A DNA stretch of 26,153 nucleotides from an uncultured Campylobacter sp. GTDB lineage: Bacteria > Campylobacterota > Campylobacteria > Campylobacterales > Campylobacteraceae. The notes under the pieces are model-generated. The model ran no database searches, was not told the DNA's origin, and saw only the letters and a list, made by a program, of their open reading frames with translations. The position numbers and the translations under genes are program-made. The number at the start of each line of letters is the position of its first letter. Position 1 is the first letter of the stretch. The stretch lies in NCBI RefSeq assembly GCF_938017615.1, contig NZ_CALIJA010000178.1:1-26153 (forward strand), written 5' to 3'. Shown piece after piece: positions 1-6,365 of the stretch.

Positions 1-17
1 CGATTTCGTAAAACGCA

Positions 18-569
18 CTACTTTACCGCCTTTTCTATTTCACGGATTAGATAGCTTTCTATATCTTTTTGCAACGAGGGCAGCAGCGCTCCGCTTTTAT
101 CTATCGGCAGAAACGGGCGAGCAGGGATATAGATACCGCGCCCCCAGCCGTTATGTGAGCCGAATTGATGCGTTAGCCCATAAGGAAATCCATCGCGCGA
201 GCTATTATTGCTTATTGTAACGCTGGTTTCGCTCGGATCAACGCTCCAAAGCTCCGCCAAATGTCCGGTTACCCGCAATATTTTCTTACTGCCGCCGGCG
301 CCGAATTTTGCCAAAAATACGCGGTTACGCGCCCTTGCGCCTCCCCGCGCGCCGCTTTTTCTCATATATGCTATGGCGGTATTTGCGCTAAGAGGCGCCC
401 ACGCCTGCCCAAATGGGCTGCGCTCCCGCTCGAAGCTTAGCTCTATTCGCAACCTTACCTTTTCGCCGATACTTGATAGCTTGCTTTTCATCTGCGCTCC
501 GCTTAGACTATTTTGCAGCGCCGTGAGCTTCGCCTCTATCTCCTCCATTCCCGTGATTTTTATTGACAT
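18..569 (-). CDS. Mu gpG-like virion morphogenesis / tail completion protein
   Basis: This 183-residue protein resembles the phage virion morphogenesis family (PF05069; Mu gpG, P2 gpS), which acts at the head-tail joining step. Family hallmarks are visible: SPFGQAWAPLS at residues 51-61, HQFG at 134-137 and IPARPFL at 148-154 close to the C-terminus. The length is slightly above the roughly 150-170 usual for the family, owing to a basic Gly/Arg/Ala stretch around residues 72-82. The ATG at 569 is preceded by a purine-rich AAGGCGG on the minus strand. The gene is the last visible member of the leftward head operon, 108 bp after the preceding gene. The gap holds a plus-strand promoter and tRNA-like RNA, and the -35 box of that promoter overlaps this start codon. 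Known: family role. Seen: motifs and order. Confidence 0.88.
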   Translation of the reverse strand: MSIKITGMEEIEAKLTALQNSLSGAQMKSKLSSIGEKVRLRIELSFERERSPFGQAWAPLSANTAIAYMRKSGARGGARARNRVFLAKFGAGGSKKILRVTGHLAELWSVDPSETSVTISNNSSRDGFPYGLTHQFGSHNGWGRGIYIPARPFLPIDKSGALLPSLQKDIESYLIREIEKAVK

Positions 570-591
570 TTTTCCGCCTTGGTGGTATAAT
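563..591 (+). promoter_or_regulatory. Perfect consensus sigma70 promoter for a tRNA-like RNA
   Basis: TTGACA lies at 563-568 and TATAAT at 586-591, separated by exactly 17 bp. Both boxes match the bacterial consensus with no mismatch, which is rare in Campylobacter, where -35 boxes are usually poor. The expected start of transcription is near 598, the first base of the 13-bp inverted repeat enclosing the tRNA-like RNA. The promoter points right, against the leftward head operon, and its -35 box overlaps the gpG start codon at 567-569. Confidence 0.8.
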
Positions 592-597
592 CGCCTT

Positions 598-682
598 AAT
601 AAAGCCGCTTATGCAAGTAACGTTGGTAACTTGGCTAATTTATTAGCGGATGGCGGGTTCGACTCCCGCAAGCGGCTTTATT
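598..682 (+). ncRNA. Putative tRNA-like small RNA lacking an anticodon loop
   Basis: The RNA is closed by a perfect 13-bp stem (598-610 with 670-682), of which 604-610/670-676 (GCCGCTT/AAGCGGC) is laid out like a 7-bp acceptor stem. Inside are three hairpins. The first is a D-like arm with a 5-bp stem (614-618/629-633) and a loop containing GTTGGTA. The second has a 5-bp stem, GCTAA/TTAGC (634-638/643-647), with only a TTTA loop. After a 5-nt linker comes a perfect T-arm (653-657/665-669) with loop TTCGACT, which fits the tRNA T-loop consensus, and the T-stem abuts the acceptor strand as in tRNA. The hairpin in the anticodon position has no 7-nt loop, and position 8 is A rather than U, so it cannot be a working canonical tRNA. 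No CCA is encoded; T-rich sequence follows the stem and could end transcription. A perfect promoter lies just upstream. It might be a decayed phage tRNA, or a tRNA mimic comparable in outline to YrlA-type Y RNAs. Confidence 0.6.
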
Positions 683-968
683 TTATCTCCTCTAAATCAT
701 ACGTTCCGAAATCTTTTTTGTCTATCTTACCTAGAGTAACGATTAAATTAGATATTCCAAATTTCTTTATCGTGTAATCTAGCGTTATAACCGCCTTATT
801 AATCTTGCTTTTATCCTGCTCGTCATCCCAAAAAATCAAAATATCTTTTTTGCTCTTTTTATCAAAAAAATATCTTTTAGTCTTATCTAAAATTTTAACC
901 AACTCTTTAATTTCATCTATGCGAAGTGCCTGATCGTATTTGCTCTTGCGTTCGGGCGAAAAGTGCAA
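678..968 (-). CDS. Small protein after gpF, possible PBECR-type nuclease domain
   Basis: The product is a 96-residue basic protein with no membrane segment. The order of predicted elements is a helix with IDEIKELVKIL, then strands around YFFD, ILIFW and AVITLDY, then IVTLGKID and YDLEEI. This resembles phage Barnase-EndoU-ColicinE5/D-RelE-like (PBECR) domains, which are often fused to or follow Mu gpF/portal proteins; the match is by pattern only. Translation would start at a TTG at 968, with AAGAG just upstream and a 10-bp gap from the gpF stop, so it looks translationally coupled to gpF. The stop codon overlaps the inverted repeat of the tRNA-like RNA. Alternatives are an uncharacterised minor head protein or a split-off gpF C-terminal domain. 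The function is an inference and no catalytic residue is assigned. Confidence 0.55.
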   Translation of the reverse strand: MHFSPERKSKYDQALRIDEIKELVKILDKTKRYFFDKKSKKDILIFWDDEQDKSKINKAVITLDYTIKKFGISNLIVTLGKIDKKDFGTYDLEEIK

Positions 969-978
969 AATTTTCTCT

Positions 979-1956
979 TTATTTTAAAAGTTTAATAATT
1001 TCTTCTAATTTATATTTTTCCTGCTCTCCTGTACTAAATTTTTTCATTGTAACTACATTTTCATTTTGCTCATCTTCGCCTAAAATTATTACAAATTCTG
1101 AATTTTCTTGAAAGGTATTTATGGGGCTCTTTATATTTTTCTTTATCAATAGTTCGCTTACGGCTTCAAGTAACGAGGCCTGCCAAACGTAAAGATCACG
1201 CTTATGCGAAAAGTCCTTTAAATCATCTTTAACCGCCTTTTTAACGCTTTTTGAAACCGCGCGACTTTTGTTAAGCTTAGCTAGCTTTTCCGTTAAAATT
1301 TTATCTAAATTGTCCGTCTTGCCGACGTTATAAGCCCAGTCGGGATGGATTTTAGTGGGCGGAATTTGCTTAGCTATGCTCCAGCCCTCTCGCCGCAGAT
1401 CATCGTCATCTACCACCTGCACCTTGCAGCGGCAATTCCAGCCGTTTGGCGGATAGCCCTTATCCCAAAACGGATGGTTTTTAGGCAGTATCAGCCCGTG
1501 CAGCGCGCGGTGACTCGCCCTGGTGCGATCATCCAGCACCGCGACATAACGAAAATACGGCAGATCCGAGCTCATCTGGCTTTGGTAACGCGCAGCGGCA
1601 TAGGCTACTCGCATATTGGTGTTATAGATATTTCGCAGCCTACGATTGCCCACGTAAATTTGCTTGTGCTCGCCCGTTTTAGGGTCAGTTACCGCTACGT
1701 CCCCTAGCCAGCCTTTGCGCGCTAGGGTATCTTTGATGCCGCGCTTCCATTCATCAAATCCTTGCCCATTTTGTGCGGCAAGGGCTAGGCTATCTTGAAT
1801 ATCTTTTAGAAGATCGAGCCGCGTGATCTTTGCGACTGTAAAGACGCGATGATGAGCCTCGTACATAATCTCGTCATAGTCGAAATGAAGCTGCGGCCGT
1901 TTATCTTTGATATATTTTACGACCTGCTGCGGCGGGGCAAAAAAGCTAATATTCAT
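979..1956 (-). CDS. Mu gpF-like minor head protein (SPP1 gp7 family)
   Basis: This 325-residue protein belongs to the phage Mu gpF/SPP1 gp7 head-morphogenesis family (PF04233), a minor capsid component acting near the portal early in assembly. The signature is clear: RASHRALHGL at residues 146-155, then HPFW and PPNGWNCRC at 169-177, whose Cys pair and His fit the conserved putative metal-binding cluster. The N-terminal half is mostly helical. Beyond about residue 225 the protein is Lys/Glu-rich and carries an unrecognised domain ending in EEIIKLLK. Its ATG overlaps the portal gene by 11 bp, and the next gene starts 10 bp after its stop, so portal, gpF and the small nuclease-like protein are tightly coupled. 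Family assignment is secure; the function of the C-terminal extension is unknown. Confidence 0.93.
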   Translation of the reverse strand: MNISFFAPPQQVVKYIKDKRPQLHFDYDEIMYEAHHRVFTVAKITRLDLLKDIQDSLALAAQNGQGFDEWKRGIKDTLARKGWLGDVAVTDPKTGEHKQIYVGNRRLRNIYNTNMRVAYAAARYQSQMSSDLPYFRYVAVLDDRTRASHRALHGLILPKNHPFWDKGYPPNGWNCRCKVQVVDDDDLRREGWSIAKQIPPTKIHPDWAYNVGKTDNLDKILTEKLAKLNKSRAVSKSVKKAVKDDLKDFSHKRDLYVWQASLLEAVSELLIKKNIKSPINTFQENSEFVIILGEDEQNENVVTMKKFSTGEQEKYKLEEIIKLLK

Positions 1957-3298
1957 GATCGTCCGCGCCTAAAATTTCAGCGTTTGCTATGACCCGAAAT
2001 AGCTCCTCCTCCAGAGCATCAAGCTTAAAACCTAGCGGATTTTTTGCAAGTATCTCATAAGCCTGCTCGTAGGTTTGAGCTTTATCCACCACGCTGTTTA
2101 CGTAGGCGCGAATTTGTCCGCCCGAGCCGCTAAAATCGTGCTGCGCGGTTTGCCTCTCTATCTCGGTGAGATATTTAGCCGCACCGGCAGAGTTTTTCTC
2201 CGCGCCTATGCGCCCGTTTGATCCGTCGCCCTCTTTCGCGTCCGTAGCTTTTGCGCTTGGCGGCAGGTCGAATTCCTTTGCCATATCTTGCGGGCTCATC
2301 TCGTATCCTAGTTCATGCAAAATTTGAAGCATCTGTGCGCGCTGGAGCAGATCCACGTCTTTTTCGATTTGAATGTTTAGATTTGCCTTTTTGCCAAGAC
2401 GCGCATATATTCGCTCGACTAAGCGGCTTGCGAATTTCACGTCCGCAGCGACTATCTCGGCGCGGTTTTGCTCGTGGGTTTTGCTCATTGCGTAGCTGCC
2501 GCTTTGTGCGGTATTTGCATTCGAACTAAGCACCGAGCCGTTTATGACTTTAGCAATCTCTGCGTCGCAATAGCGCACAAACTCCATAAAATCAGCTTGG
2601 CTTCCTCTACCCTCAAGCACTTTGATAATGTCGTTCGGACCTAGCACCGCGTAACTGCCGCTTTTGATACTCTCAAGCGCTTCAGCCATTTGTGTGATGA
2701 CGTTTTCGTCTCCACTTGAGCTATTGCCGATAAGAGGCGGCACGCCCAAAAACTCCACAAATTTGAGGTAGTGGCTCAGCACGAAATGCTTGGCAAACAC
2801 GAGCCATAAAATTTTCAGCAGCGCCGGATCTTCCTGCCTAACTACTATAAAAAACGGCTCTTTGGCTTCAATATCGCGTGAGCCTATCCGCAGATAAGGC
2901 TTGTTTTCTACGATATTAATATATATTCTATCTACTACGTCAAATTTTATATTCGCGTCCTCATCCGCATATACTTCAAGGATGCCTAGCCCAAAAAGCC
3001 TTGCCTGTAACCCCGCTTTTATAATCTGTTCGATATTTTCGTTTTGATCCTCGCCCAGATCATGGGTGAAAAATTTATTCTCTACCGAGCTTAAACGCTT
3101 TTCTATTTCAGCCCCTACGGCGCTATCCTTATCCATTATGAGCGAAAATGCAGGAAATAGATAATTCTGCTGCTTGGTAAGCAGTGCAGCGCGGATCTTA
3201 GAGGGACTTAGCTCTACATATCCCGCTACGTCGGTCTTGGAATAAGCCCCCTTGGGTCTTAAAAGCTTAATGAGCGATCTTAAATCTTGTTTTTTCAT
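1946..3298 (-). CDS. Mu gp29-like portal protein (DUF935)
   Basis: The product is a 450-residue portal of the Mu gp29/DUF935 family, forming the ring at one capsid vertex through which DNA is packaged and ejected. Supporting features are the position directly between TerL and gpF, the portal-like core with GSYAVLGPNDIIKVLEGR and GSQADFMEFVRYCDAEIAKVI, and the following segment with SGSYAMSKTHEQNR typical of this family. The length is close to, somewhat below, the usual 480-520. A low-complexity Ala/Lys/Gly/Ser stretch lies around residues 345-375. The ATG at 3298 follows a minus-strand AAGGA. The gene is separated from terL by 129 bp containing a strong hairpin, and overlaps gpF by 11 bp. Function is known from the family, and the assignment rests on motif memory plus synteny. 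Confidence 0.88.
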   Translation of the reverse strand: MKKQDLRSLIKLLRPKGAYSKTDVAGYVELSPSKIRAALLTKQQNYLFPAFSLIMDKDSAVGAEIEKRLSSVENKFFTHDLGEDQNENIEQIIKAGLQARLFGLGILEVYADEDANIKFDVVDRIYINIVENKPYLRIGSRDIEAKEPFFIVVRQEDPALLKILWLVFAKHFVLSHYLKFVEFLGVPPLIGNSSSGDENVITQMAEALESIKSGSYAVLGPNDIIKVLEGRGSQADFMEFVRYCDAEIAKVINGSVLSSNANTAQSGSYAMSKTHEQNRAEIVAADVKFASRLVERIYARLGKKANLNIQIEKDVDLLQRAQMLQILHELGYEMSPQDMAKEFDLPPSAKATDAKEGDGSNGRIGAEKNSAGAAKYLTEIERQTAQHDFSGSGGQIRAYVNSVVDKAQTYEQAYEILAKNPLGFKLDALEEELFRVIANAEILGADDHEY

Positions 3299-3376
3299 CC
3301 ATCATCCTTAAATTTTATTTGCGTGCGCTCTAAGGGGTTTTATCATCTCTAACGATAAATCACCCGTCCAAAAATA

Positions 3377-3413
3377 TTTAAACGCTTTTAAACGGCTTTT
3401 AAAAGCGTTTAAA
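3377..3413 (-). terminator. 16-bp hairpin with T-rich tail between terL and portal genes
   Basis: Arms 3377-3392 and 3398-3413 are perfectly complementary over 16 bp around a 5-nt loop (CGGCT as read on plus). Read on the minus strand, the stem is followed by TATTTTTGG, like a factor-independent terminator for terL transcripts. Most of the pairs are A-T. The rest of the 129-bp gap (3299-3427) holds only the portal ribosome-binding site and a weak imperfect hairpin. Confidence 0.6.
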
Positions 3414-3427
3414 CGGCATTGTTCTTA

Positions 3428-4945
3428 TCAGCTCTGCAACATATCTTTTATCATGTCGCGTTTGCGTTTCCGCTCTTTGATGATCCTGCTAGCCTTCGCA
3501 TAATCAAACGCCGGCACCTTTGCGATGCGCCATGCCATCTCTAGCGCATCCAGTCCATCATCATGCGCGCTTTTAGGGTAGGTATCAAGCTCGTCTATGA
3601 AAACGAGCGAGTTTTTATCGCTTAAAATTACGCCGTTATTTATAGGCGGGGTTAGGCTATCGATACGAAGTTGCTTAGGCACGCTGTTTTTAAGCTCTAT
3701 GATAGGCAGATAAAGCCCCAGTTCGCGGGCCTTTTTATCGAGCATATCCTTAAAAAACTCCTGAAACTGAATAGTTTCGATCGCGATTTTCAGCGGGCGG
3801 TTAAGTCGTAAAATTTCAAGCGCCGCTGCTATGATGCGATCCATCATAAGCTCGGGCTTTACTTTTGCCATTTTAACGCTTGCATAAAATTTGCCCTCAT
3901 AAGCCCCAAGCGTAGCTACGGCGAAATAATCGCCCTTGCTTTTTCCTAATGCGGGGTCAATCCCCATATAATAGGCGTCGCAAAGAGGCATCTGCTCGAA
4001 AGTTTGATACCCGCTAAAGCTTGCCTCCTCTTTATTTAGCGGCTCGTTTTGATATTCGCTCATAAAGGCACTTTTGGAGCTTAGAAACTCCTGTTTTATG
4101 CGCTCTTTATCCAGCTTGTTATCATCGAGCAGCAGCTCTTTCATATCCCACTTTTGCTCATCTACGTTTGCGGGAAAAGCGCGCACCAGCGGATAGGATA
4201 GAGTTTTGAAATCCGTCCTTGCTTCGATGCGAAAGAGCAGGCTATCATAATGCAGCGTAGTACCGACTACTACGATATTATAAGCGTTATCGCCGCGGGC
4301 TGGCAGCTTCATAATAGCCTTTTCAAACCACTCATAAAGTTTGTCGCGCTGCGCTTTCGTTTTGACGTTTTCGTCGTTTTCCAGATCGTCGCAAATGATA
4401 AGATCCGGACGGAAGCCGCGCCAGTTTTCGCCGCGGATCTTTTTGCCAGCGCCGTAAGCGGAAATTTTAAACGCCTGCTTGCCGCTATAAAATACGATCT
4501 CCTCCTCCGTCCATTTATCGCCCTTGCTGATACCAAAGTCCCTAATCAAAAGCTCGTTTTCCTCAAGCTCGTTTTTTATAAATTCGATCGTCTTTTTGGA
4601 TAGATTTATCGTCGCGCTAATGATTACGCAGTTGCGTTTTCGTGCGGTTACAGCGGTGTTAAAGAGTACCCAAAGTCTTGAAATCAAGGTAGTTTTGGCA
4701 GCTCCTCTGTAAGCCTTAAAAAGCAGATGCCTATTTTTCGTGCTTAGCTTTGCCTCATTTTTATAGAAATCGGTGCGAAATTTAGAGGTTTCGGGCAGGC
4801 GTACGTGAGCGCTAAAATAGATCCGCACGCACTCTTTAAAGCTTGCGCGCGCAGCCTTTATCCTAGCGTCTCTTTGCGGATCGATGGCGCGCTTGAGGGC
4901 TTTGAGCTTGGCGCGAAGCACTTCGATATTTTCGTTTGCGATCAT
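3428..4945 (-). CDS. Mu gp28-like terminase large subunit (TerL)
   Basis: This 505-residue packaging ATPase-nuclease pumps phage DNA into the prohead and cuts it. The ATPase domain shows a Walker A variant, YRGAAKTT, at residues 79-86 and a Walker B segment LIICDDLEN at 182-190. The RNase H-like nuclease domain begins with MGIDPALGKSKGDYFA (Asp329) and continues with IAIET (Glu389) and HDDGLDALEMAW (Asp461/462), giving the expected acidic triad. Length fits Mu-type terminases. Its ATG overlaps the small terminase stop by 4 bp (ATGA), so the pair is translationally coupled. A terminator-like hairpin follows the stop. Synteny with Mu gp27-gp28-gp29 is intact although the whole module faces leftward, away from gpI and gpT. 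Confidence is high because all motor and nuclease motifs are visible. Confidence 0.95.
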   Translation of the reverse strand: MIANENIEVLRAKLKALKRAIDPQRDARIKAARASFKECVRIYFSAHVRLPETSKFRTDFYKNEAKLSTKNRHLLFKAYRGAAKTTLISRLWVLFNTAVTARKRNCVIISATINLSKKTIEFIKNELEENELLIRDFGISKGDKWTEEEIVFYSGKQAFKISAYGAGKKIRGENWRGFRPDLIICDDLENDENVKTKAQRDKLYEWFEKAIMKLPARGDNAYNIVVVGTTLHYDSLLFRIEARTDFKTLSYPLVRAFPANVDEQKWDMKELLLDDNKLDKERIKQEFLSSKSAFMSEYQNEPLNKEEASFSGYQTFEQMPLCDAYYMGIDPALGKSKGDYFAVATLGAYEGKFYASVKMAKVKPELMMDRIIAAALEILRLNRPLKIAIETIQFQEFFKDMLDKKARELGLYLPIIELKNSVPKQLRIDSLTPPINNGVILSDKNSLVFIDELDTYPKSAHDDGLDALEMAWRIAKVPAFDYAKASRIIKERKRKRDMIKDMLQS

Positions 4946-5409
4946 TGTTTAAGCACTCGTCTTAGAATTTCATCGGCGTTTGCCGCCAAAAACTCCGTCA
5001 CGGCATCGCATTTTTTCTTGGTCGCAAGATCGGCGATCTCATTTATCGCGCGGCTTGCGGCGTCTAGCATTTGAGCCTTTATATCCGTTTTTAATGGGGC
5101 TTTAAGGCTATAATAGGTTTGCGTATAGTTTTTTAAAATTTCGAGTCTCTCCTGCGGCGGCAGCTCCTGCATCTGTGAAAACGCCCGCTCGAAGCTTTCT
5201 ATCAGCGCAAGGATAAAACCTTGCTCGCTTTTGATGGTATTACTTTGCTCTCTGTTTTTTGCAAGCGCTAGCTCATCCCAGTCCTCGCCCGCGGCTTTTG
5301 CTCTAGCCTTGGCGGCATAGATACTTTGGCGACTTACGCCGCAAGCGGTTGCGATGTCGGTGATTGAGTAGCCTTTGATAAACATATCGCGTGCAGTTTT
5401 AACGTCCAA
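4942..5409 (-). CDS. Mu gp27-like small terminase (DUF1804, helix-turn-helix)
   Basis: The 155-residue protein starts with a helix-turn-helix (GYSITDIATACGVSRQSIYA, residues 14-33), followed by helical segments. That layout is typical of DUF1804/Mu gp27, the DNA-recognition subunit of the terminase. It likely binds the packaging site at the phage end and loads TerL onto DNA. The start is a TTG at 5409, backed by a very good Shine-Dalgarno (AAGGAGG on minus) 9 nt upstream; there is no better ATG. It overlaps terL by 4 bp. As the first gene of the leftward head operon, it must be driven from the divergent region 5410-5582. The family is known and the packaging role is inferred from synteny. Confidence 0.85.
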   Translation of the reverse strand: MDVKTARDMFIKGYSITDIATACGVSRQSIYAAKARAKAAGEDWDELALAKNREQSNTIKSEQGFILALIESFERAFSQMQELPPQERLEILKNYTQTYYSLKAPLKTDIKAQMLDAASRAINEIADLATKKKCDAVTEFLAANADEILRRVLKQ

Positions 5410-5582
5410 GGCTTACCTCCTTAAATTTGCGCGTCGTCTCACTTTGCTATGCGCGACGATTTTATTTTTATCTCGCATTTTAGCCCGAATTTTTTTCCGT
5501 TTCACTCTTGATAGCCCCTAAATAGAGTGATTTTAACGGCGTTTGTCCGTATAATACCGCCAAATTTCGAGACGGAGGCAGT
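5410..5582. promoter_or_regulatory. Divergent late promoter region between terminase and gpI genes
   Basis: The 173 bp separate the leftward packaging operon from the rightward protease/tail operon and must hold both promoters. Rightward, a perfect TATAAT lies at 5550-5555 with no good -35 box 17 bp upstream (GTGATT). This is normal for Campylobacter, or suggests an activator such as a Mor/C-like protein. GGAGG at 5574-5578 sits 4 nt before the gpI ATG. Leftward, AT-rich sequence with TAAAAT-like boxes precedes AAGGAGG of the small terminase. No activator site can be defined from one copy. Confidence 0.65.
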
Positions 5583-6365
5583 ATGAGACAAGGCATAAAT
5601 AGCGTTTTAGAGCTAAATTTTAAGCAGGACGAAAAGGTAAAGGTTTCGCCAGTCGGCGAAGTGATAGGTCTTGACGGGCGCGCGTTTCGGATTGACGGCG
5701 CCGCACTGATAGCCTCCATAGAAAAAAACGCCCTTGATATCGCCCTTGATGAAAACCACAGCTTTGGCGCGGCTTTAGGGTGGTTTAATAAGGATAGTTT
5801 CGAGCTTAGAGACGGCGGGATTTACGCCAGCCTAAGCCTCAATAAGACGGGCGAGGAGCTTATTGGCTCGCGGGCGTATCGATACCTGAGCCCCGTTTTT
5901 GATATGGGCGAGAATAGACGGGTGATCGGGCTTGATAGCGTAGGGCTTGTAAATCGCCCAAATTTGCTAAATAATGCAATCAACTCAAAAGGAGAGGAAG
6001 AGATGGATAAAGAAATTTCGGAGCTTTCGGCGAAGATAGACGCCATAGGCAAGCAAATAGAGGAGCTTAGCACAAATTTTGCCGCTCGCGACAAAGCGGA
6101 GGATACGGCGGCTCAAAAAAGCGAAGCAAACGCGAAAGAGAGTACTGCTGCAGAAAGCGAAGCGAATGCAAAAGAAAGCAACGCGATAGTAGAAAAGATC
6201 ACGGCGCTAGACGGGCAAGTACAAAAACTCAATTCGCTTTTGGGGGCATTTTTCGGCAAAAAGGAGCTTCAAAAAAATAGCGCGTCCTCCCTAAGCGACG
6301 AGCAGAAAAAGGTGGCCTCTCTTTTAGGGCTTAGTGAAGAGGAATATATAAAAGGAGCTAAATAA
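5583..6365 (+). CDS. Mu gpI-like prohead protease with scaffold C-terminus
   Basis: This 260-residue protein matches the Mu I protein family (PF10123), the maturation protease that cleaves scaffold during capsid assembly. The N-terminal protease half shows DENHSFGAALGWF around His59, and SRAYRYLSPVFD at residues 96-107 carries the conserved Ser region. Residues 141-230 are a Glu/Ala/Lys-rich coiled coil with the repeat SEANAKES, as expected of a scaffold. It is shorter than Mu gpI (about 360 residues), mainly in the scaffold part. GGAGG lies 4 nt before the ATG. A second strong ribosome-binding site inside the gene opens the scaffold alone. The stop overlaps the gpT start region at 6365, so expression is coupled to the major head protein. 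Confidence 0.9.
   Translation: MRQGINSVLELNFKQDEKVKVSPVGEVIGLDGRAFRIDGAALIASIEKNALDIALDENHSFGAALGWFNKDSFELRDGGIYASLSLNKTGEELIGSRAYRYLSPVFDMGENRRVIGLDSVGLVNRPNLLNNAINSKGEEEMDKEISELSAKIDAIGKQIEELSTNFAARDKAEDTAAQKSEANAKESTAAESEANAKESNAIVEKITALDGQVQKLNSLLGAFFGKKELQKNSASSLSDEQKKVASLLGLSEEEYIKGAK
6003..6365 (+). CDS. Nested in-frame scaffold protein (Mu gpZ equivalent)
   Basis: Codon 141 of the gpI-like gene is an ATG at 6003 preceded by AAGGAGAGG (5989-5997), with ideal spacing of about 8 nt to the AAGGAG core. Starting here gives a 120-residue, highly charged coiled-coil protein with a repeated SEANAKES motif and none of the protease residues. Mu is known to make its scaffold Z from the 3' part of gene I in the same frame, and this arrangement is the same. 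The site is a much better Shine-Dalgarno than chance would give inside a gene. The product is inferred and not proven from sequence alone. Confidence 0.7.
   Translation: MDKEISELSAKIDAIGKQIEELSTNFAARDKAEDTAAQKSEANAKESTAAESEANAKESNAIVEKITALDGQVQKLNSLLGAFFGKKELQKNSASSLSDEQKKVASLLGLSEEEYIKGAK

Noticed and set aside
604..677. A functional canonical tRNA gene at the tRNA-like element
   Set aside because: Acceptor, D-like and T arms fit, but the hairpin in the anticodon position has a 4-nt loop, so no anticodon can be placed; position 8 is A and no CCA is encoded. Reported as a tRNA-like RNA instead.
208..777. 189-codon plus-strand open frame across gpG and the tRNA-like RNA
   Set aside because: It lies antisense to gpG, has a Cys/Pro/Arg-rich shadow composition and no ribosome-binding site; the promoter at 563 is inside it and serves the RNA.
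1345..1707. Plus-strand frame within gpF
   Set aside because: Shadow of the strongly supported gpF gene, with no start signals.
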